Positions 27,619 to 35,871 of a stretch of 64,000 nt of DNA are shown here, one piece after another. How positions within the stretch are numbered: the first letter of the stretch is position 1; the number at the start of each line of letters is the position of its first letter. Origin of the DNA: Luteibacter aegosomatissinici (lineage in GTDB: Bacteria > Pseudomonadota > Gammaproteobacteria > Xanthomonadales > Rhodanobacteraceae). The stretch covers positions 2,232,001 to 2,296,000 of the forward strand of contig NZ_CP095742.1 in the NCBI RefSeq assembly GCF_023078495.1, read 5' to 3'. A model generated the notes under the pieces. That model made no database searches, had not been told where the DNA came from, and saw only the letters and a program-made list of their open reading frames with translations. Made by a program: the position numbers and the translations under genes.

Positions 27619-28479
27619 ATGGCAAGCATCAACGCAGCGGCAAGCGGTACGTTCAAGATTGGCGGCGACCTCGAGGTGAATCGCCTCGGGTTCGGCGCCA
27701 TGCGTATTACTGGCGACGGGATATGGGGAGAGCCCAAGGACCGTAACAAGGCCCTGGCGGTACTTAAGAAGTTGCCTGAGGTTGGGGTCAATTTCATCGA
27801 TACGGCAGATAGTTACGGGCCCTATGTGAGTGAAGACCTCATTCGAGAGGCGCTGCATCCGTACAAGGGCATGGTGGTGGCCACCAAGTCGGGCCTCACG
27901 CGCCACGGCCCGAATATCTGGGCGCCGCTGGGCCGGCCCGAGTACCTGCGCCAGGGCGTACTGATGAGCCTGCGCCGGCTCAAGGTGGAGCGCATCGACC
28001 TGTGGCAGCTGCACCGCGTGGATGAGAAGGTGCCGGCCGATGAGCAATTCGACGTGATCAAGCAGATGCAGAAGGAGGGCTTGATCCGCCATGCGGGCCT
28101 GTCCGAAGTCAGTGTCGAGCAGATCGAAGCCGCGCAGAAGTTCTTCAAGGTCGCCACCGTGCAGAACCTCTACAACCTGGGCAACCGCCAGAGCGAGGCT
28201 GTGCTCGATTACTGCGACAAGCACAATATCGGCTTCATCCCGTGGTTCCCGCTGGCCGCGGGTGAGCTGGCGAAGGAAGGCTCGGTGCTGTCGAAGATCG
28301 CGCAGAAGCTTGGGGCGACGAATGGCCAGGTGGCTATTGCGTGGCTGCTCGAGCGTTCGAAGGTGATGCTGCCGATCCCGGGCACGGGTGACCCGGAGCA
28401 CCTCGAGGAAAACGTGAAGGGTGCTTCGCTGAAGCTATCGAAGGACGACTTCGAGGCCTTGGAACACGCCGTCAAATAA
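27619..28479 (+). CDS. Aldo/keto reductase
   Basis: 286 residues; ATG with GGAG seven bases upstream. A TIM-barrel AKR with the full catalytic tetrad: Asp61 and Tyr66 (FIDTADSYG), Lys90 (VVATKSG) and His132 (LWQLHRVD). The NADPH-binding end [14 protein letters not shown] is present. Close to the YdbC/YajO-like bacterial oxidoreductases that reduce aldehydes or ketones in the cytosol; substrate unknown. It is followed by a paired REP element that separates it from the convergent NADH dehydrogenase gene. Confidence 0.9.
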   Translation: MASINAAASGTFKIGGDLEVNRLGFGAMRITGDGIWGEPKDRNKALAVLKKLPEVGVNFIDTADSYGPYVSEDLIREALHPYKGMVVATKSGLTRHGPNIWAPLGRPEYLRQGVLMSLRRLKVERIDLWQLHRVDEKVPADEQFDVIKQMQKEGLIRHAGLSEVSVEQIEAAQKFFKVATVQNLYNLGNRQSEAVLDYCDKHNIGFIPWFPLAAGELAKEGSVLSKIAQKLGATNGQVAIAWLLERSKVMLPIPGTGDPEHLEENVKGASLKLSKDDFEALEHAVK

Positions 28480-28491
28480 GCACCGCGCCCT

Positions 28492-28589
28492 TGTAGGAGC
28501 CCACCCTGTGGGCGATATCTTCTCGCATCGAGGCGACAGGCCCTGCGGCGTGATCGCAAAAGATGTCGCCCACAGGGTGGGCTCCTACA
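28492..28589. repeat. Paired REP element (BIME-like)
   Basis: TGTAGGAGCCCACCCTGTGG begins one arm, and its reverse complement ends the element. The two arms (CCCACCCTGTGGGCGA and TCGCCCACAGGGTGGG) can form a long hairpin. It lies between two convergent genes and can serve both strands as a transcription end. Confidence 0.9.
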
Positions 28590-28613
28590 TCGGGCGTGGT
28601 GTCGTTCGCCGCG

Positions 28614-29906
28614 TCAGTGGAGTTTGACGGGCGGGTAGGTCGTACGACGCAACCGGTCAGCAATCCATAGCGCCGTCGCACGCCCGTACCCGTGCAATGT
28701 CACCCGGTGCATCTGTTCCAGCGAGACGTAGAGCATCTTCGCCAGCCAGCCACGTAGCGGTAGCACCGAACGCCCCGGCGGCACCGTGGGTACTTCGCCC
28801 GCCGCCTGGCGCACGCCCAGGGACACCAGCGTGCCCTTCGCGTGATATTTGAACGGGGTTACGGTGCGCCCCTCCATGAGTTGCGGCAGCGCTTTAGCCA
28901 GCCAGGTCGCCTGCTGGTGTGCGGCCTGGGCCGTCGGTGGCACGACCGTGCCTTCCGGGCTGAAGGCCGCATACGCGCAATCGCCGATCGCGTAGATATC
29001 GCGCACGCCCTTCGCCGCCAGGTTTGCATCGACCACGATGCGGCGGTCACGCGATAGCTCGAACGGACCGAGCCCGGTCACGAAGTCGTGCCCGACCACG
29101 CCCGCAGCCCATACCTGGATATCGCACGGGATGTGCGAGCCATCGGTGAGGGTAAACGAACCATCCTGCACCGACTTCACGCCCACGCCCACGCGTACGT
29201 TCACGCCCATGCGTTCGAGAATCCGCTGCGCCCATGCCGAGGTGCGTGGATCGACGGCGGGCAACACCCGTGGCGCCATGTCCATCAGGGTGATTTCCAG
29301 CTTGGTCGCCGGCGAAAGCCCGCCATACCGGTGCATGTCGTTGAACGCGTGGTGTAACTCCGCAGCGAGCTCCACGCCCGTGGCGCCCGCCCCAACAATG
29401 CCGATACGGATCTTGAAGGCGGGATCGCCCGCCGTGCGCAGGGCCAGTGCCAGGATGCGCCGGCGCAGGCGCACGGCCTGCGTGGGGCTATCCAGCATGT
29501 CGCAGTATTCGAGCACGCCGGGCGTGCCGAAGTCGTTCACGCGGCTGCCGAAGGCCAGCACCAGGGTGTCGTAGGAAAGTTTGCGTGCGGGGAGGATCAA
29601 CTCTTCGGTGCCGGGCAGGTGTACTTCGGCCAGGTCGATCTGCTTCGCCTCCACATCCACGTGCCGGATGGCGCCCGGTTCATAGCGGTAACCGTGCACC
29701 GTGCCGTGGGCAAGGAAGGGCACGGCCTCCTCGCCATCGCCGAGCAGCCCGGCGGCGAGTTCGTGCAGCCGTGGTTTCCAGAAGTGGCTGGGGTCCCGGT
29801 CCACCAGCGCCACGTCGCAGGCATCGCGCCTGCCCAGCCGGGTCGCCAGTTCCACACCGGCGGCACCGCCACCGACGATCACTACCCGATGCCTGCTTGT
29901 TGTCAT
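28614..29906 (-). CDS. ndh: Type II NADH dehydrogenase / NAD(P)-FAD oxidoreductase
   Basis: 430 residues from ATG 29906 (AGGA upstream); the frame is open further upstream but without a good start. Two dinucleotide-binding motifs are seen: VVIVGGGAAGVELATRLG at the N terminus (FAD) and IGIVGAGATGVELAAELH in the middle (NADH). The conserved C-terminal FAD contact is IYAIGDCA. The C-terminal tail (RGWLAKMLYVSLEQMHRVTLHG) is the amphipathic region that docks these enzymes on the inner membrane. It transfers electrons from NADH to quinone without pumping protons. Divergent from argS across a 181-base spacer. Confidence 0.88.
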   Translation of the reverse strand: MTTSRHRVVIVGGGAAGVELATRLGRRDACDVALVDRDPSHFWKPRLHELAAGLLGDGEEAVPFLAHGTVHGYRYEPGAIRHVDVEAKQIDLAEVHLPGTEELILPARKLSYDTLVLAFGSRVNDFGTPGVLEYCDMLDSPTQAVRLRRRILALALRTAGDPAFKIRIGIVGAGATGVELAAELHHAFNDMHRYGGLSPATKLEITLMDMAPRVLPAVDPRTSAWAQRILERMGVNVRVGVGVKSVQDGSFTLTDGSHIPCDIQVWAAGVVGHDFVTGLGPFELSRDRRIVVDANLAAKGVRDIYAIGDCAYAAFSPEGTVVPPTAQAAHQQATWLAKALPQLMEGRTVTPFKYHAKGTLVSLGVRQAAGEVPTVPPGRSVLPLRGWLAKMLYVSLEQMHRVTLHGYGRATALWIADRLRRTTYPPVKLH

Positions 29907-30087
29907 GGAAGGGTTTCCTGATCGTAATAACTGACCCAGAGCATAAAAGGAAAGCTGTCGGTTGCTTGCGAAGCCTCTACCTTTCCTGTACATCCATGCC
30001 ATGCCGTTACGCCTTCTCCGACGACGAACCTGAGCCCCGTGCCCTTGGCGCGCAAGCGCTGCCGTCTGTCGTTCGCATGGAGATCGC

Positions 30088-31833
30088 ATGTCCCTGTCCT
30101 TAATGTCGCAGGTGGACCAGGCCCTCGCCCTGGTCTTCCAGAACCTTTCGTTGCCCGTGGATCTGGCTCATGTGGAGCCCTCCGCGCGGCCGGAGCTCGG
30201 TGACCTGCAATGCAACGCGGCGCTGGCCGCCGGCAAGCGGGTTGGCAAGCCGCCGCGTGCCATCGGTGAGGCCATTGCCTCGGCGCTCCGCCCCGATGCC
30301 CGTTTCGCCACCGTGGAGGTGGCCGGGCCCGGCTTCGTCAACCTGCGCTTGTCGGATGCCTTCCTGGCGGACGTCGCCGCCGCCACGCTGGCTGATCCGC
30401 GGCTGGGTGTGGCCGACGAAGGGCAGGGCGCGCTGGTGGTGCTCGATTTTGGTGGCCCCAACGTGGCCAAGCCGCTGCACGTTGGCCACCTGCGCTCGCT
30501 GGTGCTCGGCGAAAGCCTGCGTCGCATCCTTGGCGCATTAGGATGGCGGACCCATGGCGATGCACACCTGGGTGACTGGGGCCTGCAGATGGGCATGCTC
30601 AGCGCGGCCATTCGCCGGCAAGAGCCCGGCCTGCCGTACTTCACGGGCCCGGGCCCGTATCCCGCCGAGGCGCCGGTCACGCTCGACGAGTTGGAGCGGC
30701 TGTATCCCGAAGCTGCCGCCGCGAGCCGCGACGACCCGGCGCGCATGGCGGAGGCGCGCGCGGACACGGCTGCGCTGCAGGCAGGCGATTCGGGCCTCAT
30801 GGCCCTGTGGCGCAACCTGCGCAAGCTGAGTGTCGATGCGCAGGTTCAGGACTTCGCGCTGCTGGGTGTGCACTTCGACGCCCTGGACGGCGAGAGCGAT
30901 GTGCGCGACGCCGTGGCGCCGCTCGTGGCTGATTTCCGGACGCGCGGCGTGGCGCGCGAAAGCGACGGCGCGTTGGTCGTGGACGTGGCGTTGCCGGGCG
31001 ATGCGCACGATGTGCCACCGCTGTTGCTGGCCAAGAGCGACGGCGCCGCGCTGTACGCCACGACGGACCTGGCCACGCTGCAGGCGCGCGCGGCCATGCC
31101 GGGCCTGGCGAAGGTGGTCTACGTGGTGGACCAGCGCCAGGCGTTGCATTTCGAGCAGGTGTTCCGTGCCGCGCGGCGCGGCGGCATCGCCGTGGGCGTT
31201 GACCTGGTTCATGCAGGCTTCGGCACGGTGAACGGGAAGGATGGCAAGCCGTTCAAGACCCGCCAGGGCGGTGTAGCGCGCTTACGCGATCTGCTGGATG
31301 AGGCGGTGGAGCGGGCGCGTGAGCGGGTGGACGCCTCCGACCGCGTGGAGGCTGGTGAGCGCGAAGCGCTCGCACGGATGATCGGCATTGCCGCGGTGAA
31401 GTTCGCTGATTTGTCTGGCGACCGGTTGTCGGGCTACATGTTCGATGCCGAGCGGCTGGTGGCGTTCGAGGGTAAGACGGGGCCTTACTTGCAGTATGCG
31501 GTGGTGCGGATGCGTTCGGTGCTGGAGAAGGCGCATGCAACGCCCGTAGGCGTGCCGTATGCCGTGCAACCGGCGGAGCGTGAGCTGGTGCTGGCGTGCC
31601 TGGCGTTTGGCGATAAGGTGAGCGAGGCGGCCCATTTGCTTCAGCCTGGCGTGCTGGCAGGCTGGGCGTACGACATCGCACAACGTTTCAGCCGCTTCTA
31701 CGACCGCTGCCCGATCCTGCGCGAGCCCGACGATGCCGTGCGCTCGCACCGGCTTGGCATCTGCAAGCTAACGCTGGCAGTACTGGAGCGTGCGCTGTCA
31801 CTGCTGGGTATCGATGTGCCCCCGCATATGTAG
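30088..31833 (+). CDS. argS: Arginyl-tRNA synthetase
   Basis: 581 residues, usual length for class Ia ArgRS. The N-terminal additional domain (about 1-110) is followed by the HIGH-type signature FGGPNVAKPLHVGHLRS near 130 (HVGH) and the Rossmann core (DQRQALHFEQVF). GKPFKTRQGG replaces the KMSKS loop, as is normal for ArgRS. The C-terminal DALR anticodon-binding domain starts near GPYLQYAVVRMRSVL. It charges tRNA-Arg. The TAG stop codon belongs to a REP element that directly abuts the gene, followed by an intrinsic terminator. Confidence 0.95.
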   Translation: MSLSLMSQVDQALALVFQNLSLPVDLAHVEPSARPELGDLQCNAALAAGKRVGKPPRAIGEAIASALRPDARFATVEVAGPGFVNLRLSDAFLADVAAATLADPRLGVADEGQGALVVLDFGGPNVAKPLHVGHLRSLVLGESLRRILGALGWRTHGDAHLGDWGLQMGMLSAAIRRQEPGLPYFTGPGPYPAEAPVTLDELERLYPEAAAASRDDPARMAEARADTAALQAGDSGLMALWRNLRKLSVDAQVQDFALLGVHFDALDGESDVRDAVAPLVADFRTRGVARESDGALVVDVALPGDAHDVPPLLLAKSDGAALYATTDLATLQARAAMPGLAKVVYVVDQRQALHFEQVFRAARRGGIAVGVDLVHAGFGTVNGKDGKPFKTRQGGVARLRDLLDEAVERARERVDASDRVEAGEREALARMIGIAAVKFADLSGDRLSGYMFDAERLVAFEGKTGPYLQYAVVRMRSVLEKAHATPVGVPYAVQPAERELVLACLAFGDKVSEAAHLLQPGVLAGWAYDIAQRFSRFYDRCPILREPDDAVRSHRLGICKLTLAVLERALSLLGIDVPPHM

Positions 31834-31852
31834 GAGCGCGCTTGCGCGCGAT
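31829..31852. repeat. REP palindrome that supplies the argS stop codon
   Basis: TGTAGGAGCGCGCTTGCGCG followed by CGAT. The TAG at 31831-31833 is the argS stop, so the element has inserted at, or been fixed at, the exact end of the reading frame. Confidence 0.85.
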
Positions 31853-31861
31853 TCCCGCTGA

Positions 31862-31891
31862 CGAAAGCCCGGCGAGATGCCGGGTTTTTCG
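31862..31891 (+). terminator. Intrinsic terminator after argS
   Basis: CCCGGC-GAGAT-GCCGGG stem-loop directly followed by TTTTT, flanked by AAA on the 5' side. It is a textbook Rho-independent terminator 30 bases after the argS stop. Confidence 0.85.
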
Positions 31892-31904
31892 TTTGTGCCT
31901 CAAC

Positions 31905-32170
31905 AACAGCCTCGCCTTCGGCCTCGCGCTGGTTAAGCGGTTCATTCGCTGGCGCGAATGCGTGTTCTTAGCGGCTTCGCCGCCTCGTGCTTGAGGGCTT
32001 AAGGCCGAGAGCCGCCGGTGCCCACCCTCGCTGCTCAGACAGGTCCTCCGCGTTCGGTGCGGAATGCCGCTGCGCGGCATGGTTTACGTATATGGCCTAC
32101 GGCCGCTCTCTTGTGCGGAACTCGCCTCGAGGGTGGGCACCGACGGCTCTTTTGACCCATGAGGTTGGGT
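31905..32170. repeat. Left arm of a ~265-bp inverted repeat, containing a palindromic unit
   Basis: This arm is repeated in reverse complement at 32545-32815, with divergence by substitutions and small indels. Inside is a ~143-base unit (32008-32150) bounded by inverted ends: GCCGCCGGTGCCCACCCTCG on the left and CGAGGGTGGGCACCGACGGC on the right. It contains GGTCCTCCGCGTTCGGTGCG and TGTGCGGAACTCGCC. Both copies keep these ends, which suggests a mobile palindromic unit without its own transposase. No gene is convincing in this spacer. Confidence 0.75.
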
Positions 32171-32350
32171 GGGTGGAGAGCCGGTGCGTTGTCTGCGGGG
32201 AGATCGGTGCGTTCGGGCATGCATGGGCGGACAGCTGCTTCGTCTGCGGACAGGCGCGGCCGTGCGGTGCGTATCGGCAAAGGCGGTGTTGTGGCGACGT
32301 TTTCGAGTTGTCGCGCAGTGATGCGTTATGGCGTCACCGCTGCGTAGGTT

Positions 32351-32375
32351 GATCGCGTGCAAGCACGCTCCTACA
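32351..32375. repeat. REP palindrome
   Basis: GATCGCGTGCAAGCACGCTC followed by CTACA, the reverse orientation of the TGTAGGAGCGNGCTTGC core. It lies between the arms of the large inverted repeat. Confidence 0.75.
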
Positions 32376-32414
32376 CGAGCCGTGCGTGTTCATTCATTAA
32401 TTCGTGGCACATCT

Positions 32415-32512
32415 TGTAGGAGGCCACCCTGTGGGCGACATCTCATCGCCAAGCGCGCACGTCCTGCGGCAGTATCGCGAAAGCTGTCGGCCACAGGGTG
32501 GCCTCCTACAAG
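32415..32512. repeat. Paired REP element (BIME-like)
   Basis: TTGTAGGAGGCCACCCTGTG opens the element and its reverse complement closes it, a variant of the 28492, 41790 and 53502 elements with AGGCC in place of AGCCC in both arms. The compensating change in both arms supports selection or gene conversion for base pairing. Confidence 0.9.
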
Positions 32513-32544
32513 GGCATGGCCACACAAGATACGAGCTCGCCCCC

Positions 32545-32815
32545 ATGAAGCCTCATGGGTGAAGAGAGTCGTCGGTGCCCACCCTCGAGGCGAGTTCCGC
32601 ACAAGAGAGCGGCCGTAGGCCAATTAGGTACATATGCGCCGGAGGCGCACTCCGGTACGAACGCGGAGGACCTGTCTGAGCAGCGAGGGTGGGCACCGGC
32701 GGCTCTTCGCCTCAAAACCTCAAGAGCGAGGCGGCAGATGCCGCTAGAAACATGCATTCGCGAAAGCGAATGAACCGGTTCCACAGCGCGAGGCCGAAGG
32801 CGAGCCCAGTCGATA
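32545..32815. repeat. Right arm of the ~265-bp inverted repeat
   Basis: Reverse-complement match of 31905-32170, with the palindromic unit at 32565-32706 bounded by GTCGTCGGTGCCCACCCTCG and CGAGGGTGGGCACCGGCGGC. The outer flank (GCATTCGCGAAAGCGAATGA, GCGAGGCCGAAGGCGAG) also matches the far left arm. The two arms flank about 375 bases carrying two REP elements. Confidence 0.75.
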
Positions 32816-32843
32816 ACAACATCGACCGGGCTCAACAGCGCGC

Positions 32844-33188
32844 TCATGCCTTCGGGCTATAAGCCTCAACCGCATCCATCACACGTGCCGAGTAAACCAG
32901 CGCCGCGCCCGCATTCAACGCGATCGCCACACCCAGCGCTTCGCTGATCTCTTCACGCGTCGCGCCCGCCTTAAGCGCCGCATCGGTGTGCACCGTAATA
33001 CAACCATCACAACGCGACGTCACCGCCACCGCCAGCGAAATCAGCTCACGCGTCTTCGCACCCAGGTGGCCTTCCTTCGCATTCGCCGCCGAAAGCGTCT
33101 GGTAGCCCTTCACCGTATCCGGGCTCAGCTTGCCAATCTCGCCAATGCGGCCCATGAGCTCTTTCTTATAACCAACCCAGTCAAGCAT
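32844..33188 (-). CDS. Carboxymuconolactone decarboxylase / AhpD-like protein
   Basis: 114 residues from ATG 33188 with GGAG eight bases upstream. It carries the AhpD-type redox motif SRCDGCITVH (Cys60, Cys63, His67) and the helical CMD fold pattern KTRELISLAVAV and TREEISEALGVAIALNAG. Members act as alkylhydroperoxidase-like thiol enzymes or, without the CxxC, as decarboxylases; the CxxCxxxH favours a peroxide-related role. Divergent from the fnr-like gene, with 229 bases between. Confidence 0.88.
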   Translation of the reverse strand: MLDWVGYKKELMGRIGEIGKLSPDTVKGYQTLSAANAKEGHLGAKTRELISLAVAVTSRCDGCITVHTDAALKAGATREEISEALGVAIALNAGAALVYSARVMDAVEAYSPKA

Positions 33189-33417
33189 GTCCGTGACTCC
33201 ATCAAGACGGCGGCGCGGAATGCGCTGCCCATGCACACATAGTGGCACTGCCCCGTGCGCCGCTGAATGCTCAAATGACGCGTGTTTTGGCGGATTCGTC
33301 TCACCCGTGCGTTTTCGGCCGAAGGCAGGACAGAACGCCGCACCCGGCTGACATTCGACGGTGGCCGTCCGCACCGCTGGTACGGTCGCGCAATCTTGAC
33401 TCGGAGAGGGAATTCTC

Positions 33418-34161
33418 ATGAACCAGCCGACCACCACGGCGGCACGACTGGGCTGCTCGGATTGCGGCCTGCATGCCATCTGCCTGCCCGAAGGCATCGA
33501 CGAAGGCGGCCTTGCCCGGCTCGATCGGCTCACCCGCCAGCGCAGCACCTACCAGCGCGGTGATGTCGTGTTTCGCCAGGGCAAGCCGTTCGATGCGCTC
33601 TACGTCGTGCGTTCCGGCGCCGTGCGCGTTGCGATCGGTGATGCCGACGGCGGCCAGCAGGTGCTTGGCTTCCGCCTGCCTGGCGAAATCCTGGGTATCG
33701 ATGCGCTGTTGGAGGATACCCACCGCACCGACGCCCTCGCGCTTGAACGCACGACCGTCTGCGAGGTGCCGTTCGCGCGGCTGGAAGACCTGTTCCTGCA
33801 GTTGCCCGGGCTGCAGCGGAAGATGATGCGCGAACTCGGCCGCGAGGTTGCCAGCGCGCAGCAGCACGTGCAGGCGCTGGGCCGCCAGCAGGCGCTCGAG
33901 CGCGTGGCGATGTTCCTCTGCGGGTTGCTCGAGCGCTACGACAGGTTGTCGCGCCCGACCGACTGCCTGCGCCTGCCGATGGGCCGTAGTGACATCGCCT
34001 GCTACCTCGGTCTGGCGGTGGAAACCGTGAGCCGGGCGTTGGGGCGCATGGAAGAGCACGGTGTGCTCTCGGCCAGCGGCCGCCACCTGCGCATCCATCG
34101 ACGCGATTTGCTGGAGACCCTGTGCGTCGCCGACGGTGGAAGCGACCGCAGAAGGAACTGA
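33418..34161 (+). CDS. fnr: Fnr-type oxygen-responsive Crp/Fnr regulator
   Basis: 247 residues. The N terminus has CSDCGLHAIC (Cys13, Cys16, Cys22) and an internal Cys115 in TTVCEVPF, matching the four [4Fe-4S] ligands of E. coli FNR. A cyclic-nucleotide-like beta barrel (GDVVFRQGKPFDALYVVRSG) precedes a dimerisation helix. The HTH contains VETVSRALGRMEEHG, with the E..SR contacts of FNR boxes (TTGAT-N4-ATCAA). RBS GGAGAGGGA precedes the ATG. It should be active as a dimer under low oxygen. ompW lies just downstream; ompW is an FNR target in enterics, but I see no clear FNR box in the 88-base gap. Confidence 0.9.
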   Translation: MNQPTTTAARLGCSDCGLHAICLPEGIDEGGLARLDRLTRQRSTYQRGDVVFRQGKPFDALYVVRSGAVRVAIGDADGGQQVLGFRLPGEILGIDALLEDTHRTDALALERTTVCEVPFARLEDLFLQLPGLQRKMMRELGREVASAQQHVQALGRQQALERVAMFLCGLLERYDRLSRPTDCLRLPMGRSDIACYLGLAVETVSRALGRMEEHGVLSASGRHLRIHRRDLLETLCVADGGSDRRRN

Positions 34162-34249
34162 CTAAAGTCAGGATTGCGGGGGCCTGCGGTTCCTACCCTT
34201 GTGCATGCCGGCCCCGATGGCTGGCACTTAGCCCACAAGGAGTCACCCC

Positions 34250-34855
34250 GTGCTTCAGCTCAAGACCCTAGCCGCCGCCCTGATATTTGCCGCGCCGATC
34301 GCGGCCCAGGCGGCGGATACCCCCTGGACCCTGCATTTCGGCGCCCATGTCGTCGATCCCAAGTCGGATACCGGCCAGCTCGCCGGCATGTCGTCGAGTA
34401 TCAGCAAGAGCACCCGGCCCACGTTCAGCGTCGAGTACCGTTTCGCGCCGGGTTGGACCGCCGAGCTGCTTGCCGCGCTGCCGTTCCGGCACGAAGTGCG
34501 CCTGGATGGCACGCGCGCGGTCAGCGTGAAGCAGCTGCCGCCCACGCTGGGCGTGAACTACCACTTCATGGAAGGCCACACGATTTCGCCGTTCATCGGT
34601 GCCGGCGTGAACTACACATGGTTCTTCGACAAGAAGGGCCGCAACGCCCTGGATGGCACCCGGGTGCAGTTGCAGAACAGCTGGGGTGCCGCCGGCCATG
34701 TCGGCGTGGATATCCGCCTCGATGAGCGCTGGCTGTTCACCGTGGATGCCCGTTACATGGATATCGACACCAAGGTGAAGGTGAACGGCGCGCGTGTCGG
34801 CACGGCCCATGTGGATCCCTGGGTGTACGGCGTGAGCTTCGGCTATCGGCTCTGA
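34250..34855 (+). CDS. ompW: OmpW family outer membrane protein
   Basis: 201 residues; GTG start with AAGGAG seven bases upstream. Signal peptide ends near AAQAA (residue ~21). An eight-stranded barrel is indicated by alternating segments: WTLHFGAHVVDP, PTFSVEYRFAPGW, PTLGVNYHFMEGHTISPFIGAGVNYTWFF, WLFTVDARYMDI and the C-terminal VSFGYRL. OmpW channels pass small hydrophobic molecules and respond to stress and oxygen. It follows the Fnr gene in the same direction. Confidence 0.9.
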   Translation: MLQLKTLAAALIFAAPIAAQAADTPWTLHFGAHVVDPKSDTGQLAGMSSSISKSTRPTFSVEYRFAPGWTAELLAALPFRHEVRLDGTRAVSVKQLPPTLGVNYHFMEGHTISPFIGAGVNYTWFFDKKGRNALDGTRVQLQNSWGAAGHVGVDIRLDERWLFTVDARYMDIDTKVKVNGARVGTAHVDPWVYGVSFGYRL

Positions 34856-34925
34856 TCGAAACGCGGGCTTGTCCGCGGCGTGCCGCGTGCCGATACTCGC
34901 GGCACCTTCCGTGCCTGATCGAACC

Positions 34926-35843
34926 ATGGACGCACTGACCCGGATCCTGGAACTTGCCCGCGTGCGCGGCGCACTCGACCTGCGTTGCCAGCTGGCGGGC
35001 GGCTTCAGCCTGGATCACGAGGACGCGGGGCCGGGGGAGGCCCCGTTTCACCTTGTGCTGGCCGGGGAAGGCGTCATGGAGCTCCCGGGCCGGCGCACGC
35101 TGGCCTTGCGCGCTGGCGATCTGGTGGTACTGCCGCATGGCACCAGCCACCGGATCCGCGATACACATGGTGTGAAGCAGGAAGCGCCGGTGTCCCTGGA
35201 CACCTCCGGCCCGCTCACGATCAAGCGCACGGCCGGCGAGGGCCAGGTGCTGGACCTGCTTTGCGGCCGCTTCGTGCACGCGCCGGACGCGGGGCAGCTC
35301 TTGTTCGCGAGCCTGCCTGACGTGGTGCAGGCGTCACTGGCGGATCGCCACGGGCTGCCGACGCTCGAGGCGATCGTCAGCGTGTTCCGTGACGAAGTGG
35401 GCACCCTGGCGCCGGGCGCGCTCGCCGTGGTCACGGCGCTGAGCCAGGCGTTGCTCGTGTTTGCCTTGCGCGCGCAGATGGAAGGCAACCTCATGCCGCC
35501 GTCGCTGCTGACCCTCCTGGCTGATCCGCGGCTCGGTCGCGCCATGCTGGCCATGTTGCGTGAACCCGCGAAGGAGTGGACCGTCGAATCCCTCGCCGCG
35601 CAGTCGGCGATGTCACGCGCCACCTTCGCCCGCCACTTCGAAGCGAAAGGCAAGCAATCGCCGCACGAAGTGCTCACCCTGCTGCGCATGCATCTGGCCG
35701 CCGAACTGCTACGCCGTGGCGAACTCACCGCCGCCGCCGTCGCCGAGCGCGTGGGCTATCGCTCCGAATCCGCCTTCGGCAAAACCTTCCTGCGCGTGAT
35801 GGGCGCGACGCCGGCACGCTTCCGCCGCGATAGCGCCCCCTGA
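34926..35843 (+). CDS. AraC family regulator with cupin sensor
   Basis: 305 residues from ATG 34926. The N-terminal cupin-type domain (LAGEGVMELPGRR, ALRAGDLVVLPHGTSHRI) is the form found in RclR-like regulators. The C-terminal two-HTH AraC domain has WTVESLAAQSAMSRATFARHF and AAVAERVGYRSESAFGKTFLRVMGATPARFRR. It controls an unknown regulon, possibly a neighbouring redox gene. It follows ompW by 70 bases; co-transcription is possible. Convergent with the S41 peptidase gene. Confidence 0.88.
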   Translation: MDALTRILELARVRGALDLRCQLAGGFSLDHEDAGPGEAPFHLVLAGEGVMELPGRRTLALRAGDLVVLPHGTSHRIRDTHGVKQEAPVSLDTSGPLTIKRTAGEGQVLDLLCGRFVHAPDAGQLLFASLPDVVQASLADRHGLPTLEAIVSVFRDEVGTLAPGALAVVTALSQALLVFALRAQMEGNLMPPSLLTLLADPRLGRAMLAMLREPAKEWTVESLAAQSAMSRATFARHFEAKGKQSPHEVLTLLRMHLAAELLRRGELTAAAVAERVGYRSESAFGKTFLRVMGATPARFRRDSAP

Positions 35844-35871
35844 TCACGGTTTCTTGTCGGGGCGCGTCGCG

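Noticed and set aside
31987-32352. Possible 121-residue Cys-rich protein (CVVCGEIG, CFVCGQARPCG)
   Set aside because: It reads through the mobile repeat unit, the same peptide can be read from the other repeat arm, and there is no RBS; a repeat-derived frame is more likely than a zinc protein.
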